This document shows positions 5,926 through 8,358 of a stretch of 8,358 bases of DNA, piece after piece. The position numbers were made by a program, and so were the translations under genes. Location: the NCBI GenBank assembly GCA_900545835.1, contig URBB01000090.1, forward strand, positions 1 through 8,358, written 5' to 3'. The notes beneath the pieces are model-generated. The model did not search any database. It worked only from the letters and a program-made list of their open reading frames with translations, and had not been told where the DNA came from. Numbering within the stretch: position 1 is the first letter of the stretch; every line of letters starts with the position of its first letter. The DNA is from an uncultured Collinsella sp. (GTDB taxonomy: Bacteria; Actinomycetota; Coriobacteriia; Coriobacteriales; Coriobacteriaceae).

Positions 5926-7209
5926 TTAGTAGATGACGGGATCGGGGACGGTAGCATGCTCGACATGCGCGCCGAGCGCCTGCAGCTTTTCGACAAACTG
6001 CTCGTAGCCGCGCTTGATGTGATGGATAGCCGAAACCTCGGTCGTCCCGTCGGCGATCAAGCCCGCTACGACGAGGGCCGCTCCGCCACGCAGATCGGGC
6101 GAGGTAACCTGTGCACCCGAGAAGCCCTTGACGCCATGAATCATGGCATGATGGCTCTCGATACGAATGTCGGCACCCATGCGCACCAGCTCAGAGGCAA
6201 ACATAAAGCGATTCTCGAAGATGTTCTCGGTAATAACGGAACTGCCGTCGGCGAGAGCGGAGAGCACCATAATCTGCGCCTGCATGTCCGTCGGGAAACC
6301 GGGGAACGGAAGCGTCTGGATGTCGACCGGCTTGATACGCTCGGCACGGTTTACATGGACGCCATCCTCGACGCGCTCGCAGTCGATACCCATGAGCTCC
6401 ATCTTCTTGAGCACCATGCCCAAGTGAATGGGGCAAAAGCCCGTGACATCGACACCGCGATCGTCGGCCATCAACGCACCGGCAACGATAAAGGTACCGG
6501 CCTCGATGCGGTCGCCCACCACGCGATGGGTAACGGGATGGAGCTCTTCCACGCCTTCGATAGTCACGACGGGCGTACCCGCGCCGACAATCTTGGCGCC
6601 CATCTCGTTGAGCATGTTAGCGAGATCGACGATCTCGGGCTCGCGGGCGGCATTGTCGATAACCGTGGTACCCTGCGCGCGCACGGATGCCATAATGAGG
6701 TTCTCGGTCGCACCGACGCTGGCGAACTCGAGCGTAACGGTGGTACCGCGCAGACCTTGGGGCGCATTAGCGTTGATGTAACCGTGGGCGGTATCGAACT
6801 CAACGCCCAGGGCCTCAAGACCAAGAATGTGCATATCGATCTTGCGAGCACCCAGGTTGCAGCCGCCCGGCATGGCAATTTTGGCGCGATGGAAGCGGCC
6901 CAGCAGGGGTCCCATGACGGCGGTGGAAGCGCGCATCTTGGCAACGAGCTCGTAGGGGGCCTCCCATGAATCGACCTGAGAGGTATCAATCTCGAGCGTG
7001 TGCTCGTCGAGAACATCGATCGTAGCGCCCATGCCCTTGAGCACCTTGCCCATCACGTGGACATCGGAAATATCGGGCACGTTCTGCAGCGTCGTCTTGC
7101 CCGGCGCCAGAAGCGTTGCCGCCATGAGTTTGAGCGCGGAGTTCTTGGCGCCCGAGACGGGCACGGAGCCTCCGATGGCGTGGCCACCCTCAACGCGGAT
7201 AATATCCAA
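5926..7209 (-). CDS. murA: UDP-N-acetylglucosamine 1-carboxyvinyltransferase (MurA)
   Basis: A cytoplasmic enzyme that adds enolpyruvate from PEP to UDP-GlcNAc, the first committed step of peptidoglycan synthesis. Seen (427 aa, typical length): Lys22 in SGAKNSALK, the RASTAVMGPLLGRF segment (93-106), catalytic Cys117 in MPGGCNLGARKID (the fosfomycin-sensitive form; some natural resistants carry Asp here), the E/D-rich REPEIVDLA motif (189-197), and Asp308 in FPTDMQAQ. All key residues are intact. The start is TTG at 7209, with AAAGGG (7216-7221) 6 bases upstream; no ATG or GTG with homology support lies nearby. It follows atpC by 88 bases, with a terminator in between, and precedes the LCP gene by 12 bases. 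Some bacteria carry two MurA copies; which paralogue this is cannot be told from the window. Confidence 0.97.
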   Translation of the reverse strand: MDIIRVEGGHAIGGSVPVSGAKNSALKLMAATLLAPGKTTLQNVPDISDVHVMGKVLKGMGATIDVLDEHTLEIDTSQVDSWEAPYELVAKMRASTAVMGPLLGRFHRAKIAMPGGCNLGARKIDMHILGLEALGVEFDTAHGYINANAPQGLRGTTVTLEFASVGATENLIMASVRAQGTTVIDNAAREPEIVDLANMLNEMGAKIVGAGTPVVTIEGVEELHPVTHRVVGDRIEAGTFIVAGALMADDRGVDVTGFCPIHLGMVLKKMELMGIDCERVEDGVHVNRAERIKPVDIQTLPFPGFPTDMQAQIMVLSALADGSSVITENIFENRFMFASELVRMGADIRIESHHAMIHGVKGFSGAQVTSPDLRGGAALVVAGLIADGTTEVSAIHHIKRGYEQFVEKLQALGAHVEHATVPDPVIY

Positions 7210-7215
7210 GGTCTA

Positions 7216-7221
7216 CCCTTT
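7216..7221 (-). promoter_or_regulatory. Ribosome binding site supporting the TTG start of murA
   Basis: AAAGGG on the minus strand, 6 bases before TTG at 7209. It begins one base after the U-tract of the upstream terminator (7223-7227), so a ribosome bound here would contact the foot of that hairpin. Confidence 0.65.
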
Positions 7222-7222
7222 C

Positions 7223-7261
7223 AAAAAGCATGCCCGGGGTGGCTAGGCCATCCCGGGCATG
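7223..7261 (-). terminator. Intrinsic terminator between atpC and murA
   Basis: A 15-bp stem (7229-7243 with 7247-7261, one G-U pair) with a 3-base TAG loop, then one base and five T residues on the minus strand (7227-7223). It starts 36 bases after the atpC stop and would end the ATP synthase operon transcript. Only about 20 bases separate its foot from the murA start codon. Confidence 0.88.
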
Positions 7262-7297
7262 ATGTGTTCGCAAATGGTCGAACGCTAAATCGTTTGA

Positions 7298-7690
7298 CTA
7301 TTGGGCAAGCTTGAGCTTACACCATGCGATTTCATTATAGAGGTAGGCGCGGCGTGCATCATCCTCCGACAAATTACCCAGCTTCTCTTCAAAACCTTGA
7401 ATATCAGCTTTAAGCTTGTCGGCATCGACGGTCGCCAAATCGCAAGCGCGCTCGGCGAGAACGGTCACGACATCGTCCGCAACCTGGGCATAGCCGCCGG
7501 CCACGGCAAACGTGTGGTCGACAGTGCCCATGGCCTTATCGGAAACGCGAACGTAACCGCGGTCGATCGTGCAGATCTCGCTGGAGTGAGCAGGCAGAAC
7601 GCCAAACTCGCCATCCGTGGACGGAATCGACACAAACGCAGCGTCGCCCTCATAGGCGCAGCTCACGGGGCACACGATGCGGATACGCAT
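7298..7690 (-). CDS. atpC: F1Fo ATP synthase epsilon subunit
   Basis: Part of the central stalk of the membrane ATP synthase; it binds gamma and the c-ring and its C-terminal helices can inhibit ATP hydrolysis. Seen (130 aa, usual length): an N-terminal beta-sandwich domain (1-85) with the family motif GEFGVLPAHS (27-36) and the FAVAGGYAQV strand (61-70), then a two-helix C-terminal domain (about 86-130) with many Ala, Lys and Glu residues. The ATG at 7690 is 3 bases after the atpD stop, and GGGGGAG within the end of atpD lies about 9 bases upstream, so the two genes are co-transcribed and coupled. This matches the conserved atpD-atpC order. It is the last gene of the operon; a terminator follows. 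Confidence 0.95.
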   Translation of the reverse strand: MRIRIVCPVSCAYEGDAAFVSIPSTDGEFGVLPAHSSEICTIDRGYVRVSDKAMGTVDHTFAVAGGYAQVADDVVTVLAERACDLATVDADKLKADIQGFEEKLGNLSEDDARRAYLYNEIAWCKLKLAQ

Positions 7691-7693
7691 AAC

Positions 7694-8358
7694 CTACTTC
7701 TCCCCCATCTTGCGGGCGCGCTCGCGCACGTCCTCAATCGTGGAAGCATAGCGGAAAGCCTGCTCGGGCAGGTCATCGGCCTTGCCGTCGACAATCTCGG
7801 CGAAAGAGCGGACGGTATCCTCGACGCGGACGTAGACACCGGGGTTGCCGGTGAACTTCTCGGCGACGTGGAAGGACTGCGAGAGGAACTGCTGAATCTT
7901 ACGGGCACGGTTGACCGTAAGGCGCTGCTCCTCGGACAGCTCGTCCATACCCAGAATGGCGATGATGTCCTGAAGGTCGGAGTACTCCTGCAGGAGCTCC
8001 TGGACCTTGACGGCGACACGGTAGTGCTCCTCGCCGACGATCGAGGGATCGAGAGCGTCGGAGGAAGACGCAAGCGGGTCGATAGCCGGGAACAGGCCGA
8101 GCGACGAAATGCTACGCGAAAGAACCGTGGTGGCATCGAGGTGCGTAAACGTCGTGGCAGGCGCCGGGTCGGTCAGGTCGTCTGCGGGGACGTAGACAGC
8201 CTGCACCGAGGTGATGGAGCCCTTGCGGGTGGAGGTGATGCGCTCCTGCAGAGCGCCCATCTCGGTAGCCAGTGTAGGCTGGTAGCCGACGGCGGAGGGC
8301 ATGCGGCCCAGCAGAGCCGACACCTCAGAGCCTGCCTGGGTGAAGCGGAAGATGTTGT
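7694..8358 (-). CDS. atpD: F1Fo ATP synthase beta subunit, C-terminal part (cut by window edge)
   Basis: The catalytic subunit of F1, which makes or hydrolyses ATP. Only the last 220 or so of about 470 residues are present; the frame runs off the right end of the window beginning with Asn-Ile-Phe-Arg-Phe-Thr, so Walker A and B lie outside. Seen: the SEVSALLGRMPSAVGYQP stretch, the STRKGSITSVQAVYVPADD stretch, a HLDATTVLSR segment, and DELSEEQ, a variant of the DELSEED loop that contacts gamma and epsilon. A GTG at 8323 is an internal Val codon, not a start. The TAG stop is 3 bases before atpC. Confidence 0.97.
   Translation of the reverse strand, partial: NIFRFTQAGSEVSALLGRMPSAVGYQPTLATEMGALQERITSTRKGSITSVQAVYVPADDLTDPAPATTFTHLDATTVLSRSISSLGLFPAIDPLASSSDALDPSIVGEEHYRVAVKVQELLQEYSDLQDIIAILGMDELSEEQRLTVNRARKIQQFLSQSFHVAEKFTGNPGVYVRVEDTVRSFAEIVDGKADDLPEQAFRYASTIEDVRERARKMGEK

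Noticed and set aside
5956..6969. A 337-codon plus-strand frame opposite murA, and similar ones at 5173-5868 and 477-1010
   Set aside because: Antisense shadows of murA, the LCP gene and the phosphohexomutase gene. They lack plausible start signals and recognisable motifs.
8321..8323. GTG at 8323 as the start of atpD
   Set aside because: Conserved beta-subunit sequence continues upstream in frame to the window edge, so this is an internal Val codon.

Overview
The window reads as a piece of chromosome from a GC-rich, anaerobic, Gram-positive actinobacterium. A gut Coriobacteriia member close to Collinsella is my best guess, based on codon use, protein style and gene order; this is inference, with no database match behind it. 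Every gene is a housekeeping or metabolic type. I see no mobile element, CRISPR array, tRNA or rRNA.

Layout from left to right. Positions 1-170 are noncoding as far as I can tell. A phosphohexomutase (phosphoglucomutase type) runs leftward from a GTG start at 1571. Its upstream gap (1572-1729) holds a candidate promoter, nested inverted repeats and the intrinsic terminator of the next unit. That unit is a leftward pair: a DtxR/MntR-family metal-dependent repressor (start 3056), followed after 10 bases by a zinc-type homocysteine S-methyltransferase (1730-2623). Divergent from it, pepT (peptidase T) runs rightward from 3177. The 120-base divergent gap has a near-perfect 20-bp palindrome sitting where the -35 regions of both proposed promoters would be, a good candidate for the repressor's own operator.

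pepT converges on a leftward wall-synthesis pair, murA followed by an LCP (LytR-CpsA-Psr) protein. The convergent gap (4425-4677) is packed with three strong hairpins, of which two are intrinsic terminators. murA lies directly downstream of the end of the F1Fo ATP synthase operon (atpD, cut by the window edge, then atpC). A strong terminator lies between atpC and murA, with its U-tract almost touching the murA ribosome binding site.

Functional picture: the right half joins ATP synthesis, the first committed step of peptidoglycan synthesis (MurA) and attachment of glycopolymers to the wall (LCP). The left half holds sugar-phosphate interconversion (which could feed wall or capsule sugars), methionine/homocysteine metabolism linked to a metalloregulator, and tripeptide breakdown. 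No clearly new system is visible. The most interesting points are the regulator's hybrid metal-ligand set and its candidate operator, the divergent active-site loop of the phosphohexomutase, and the promoter-poor terminator/murA junction.
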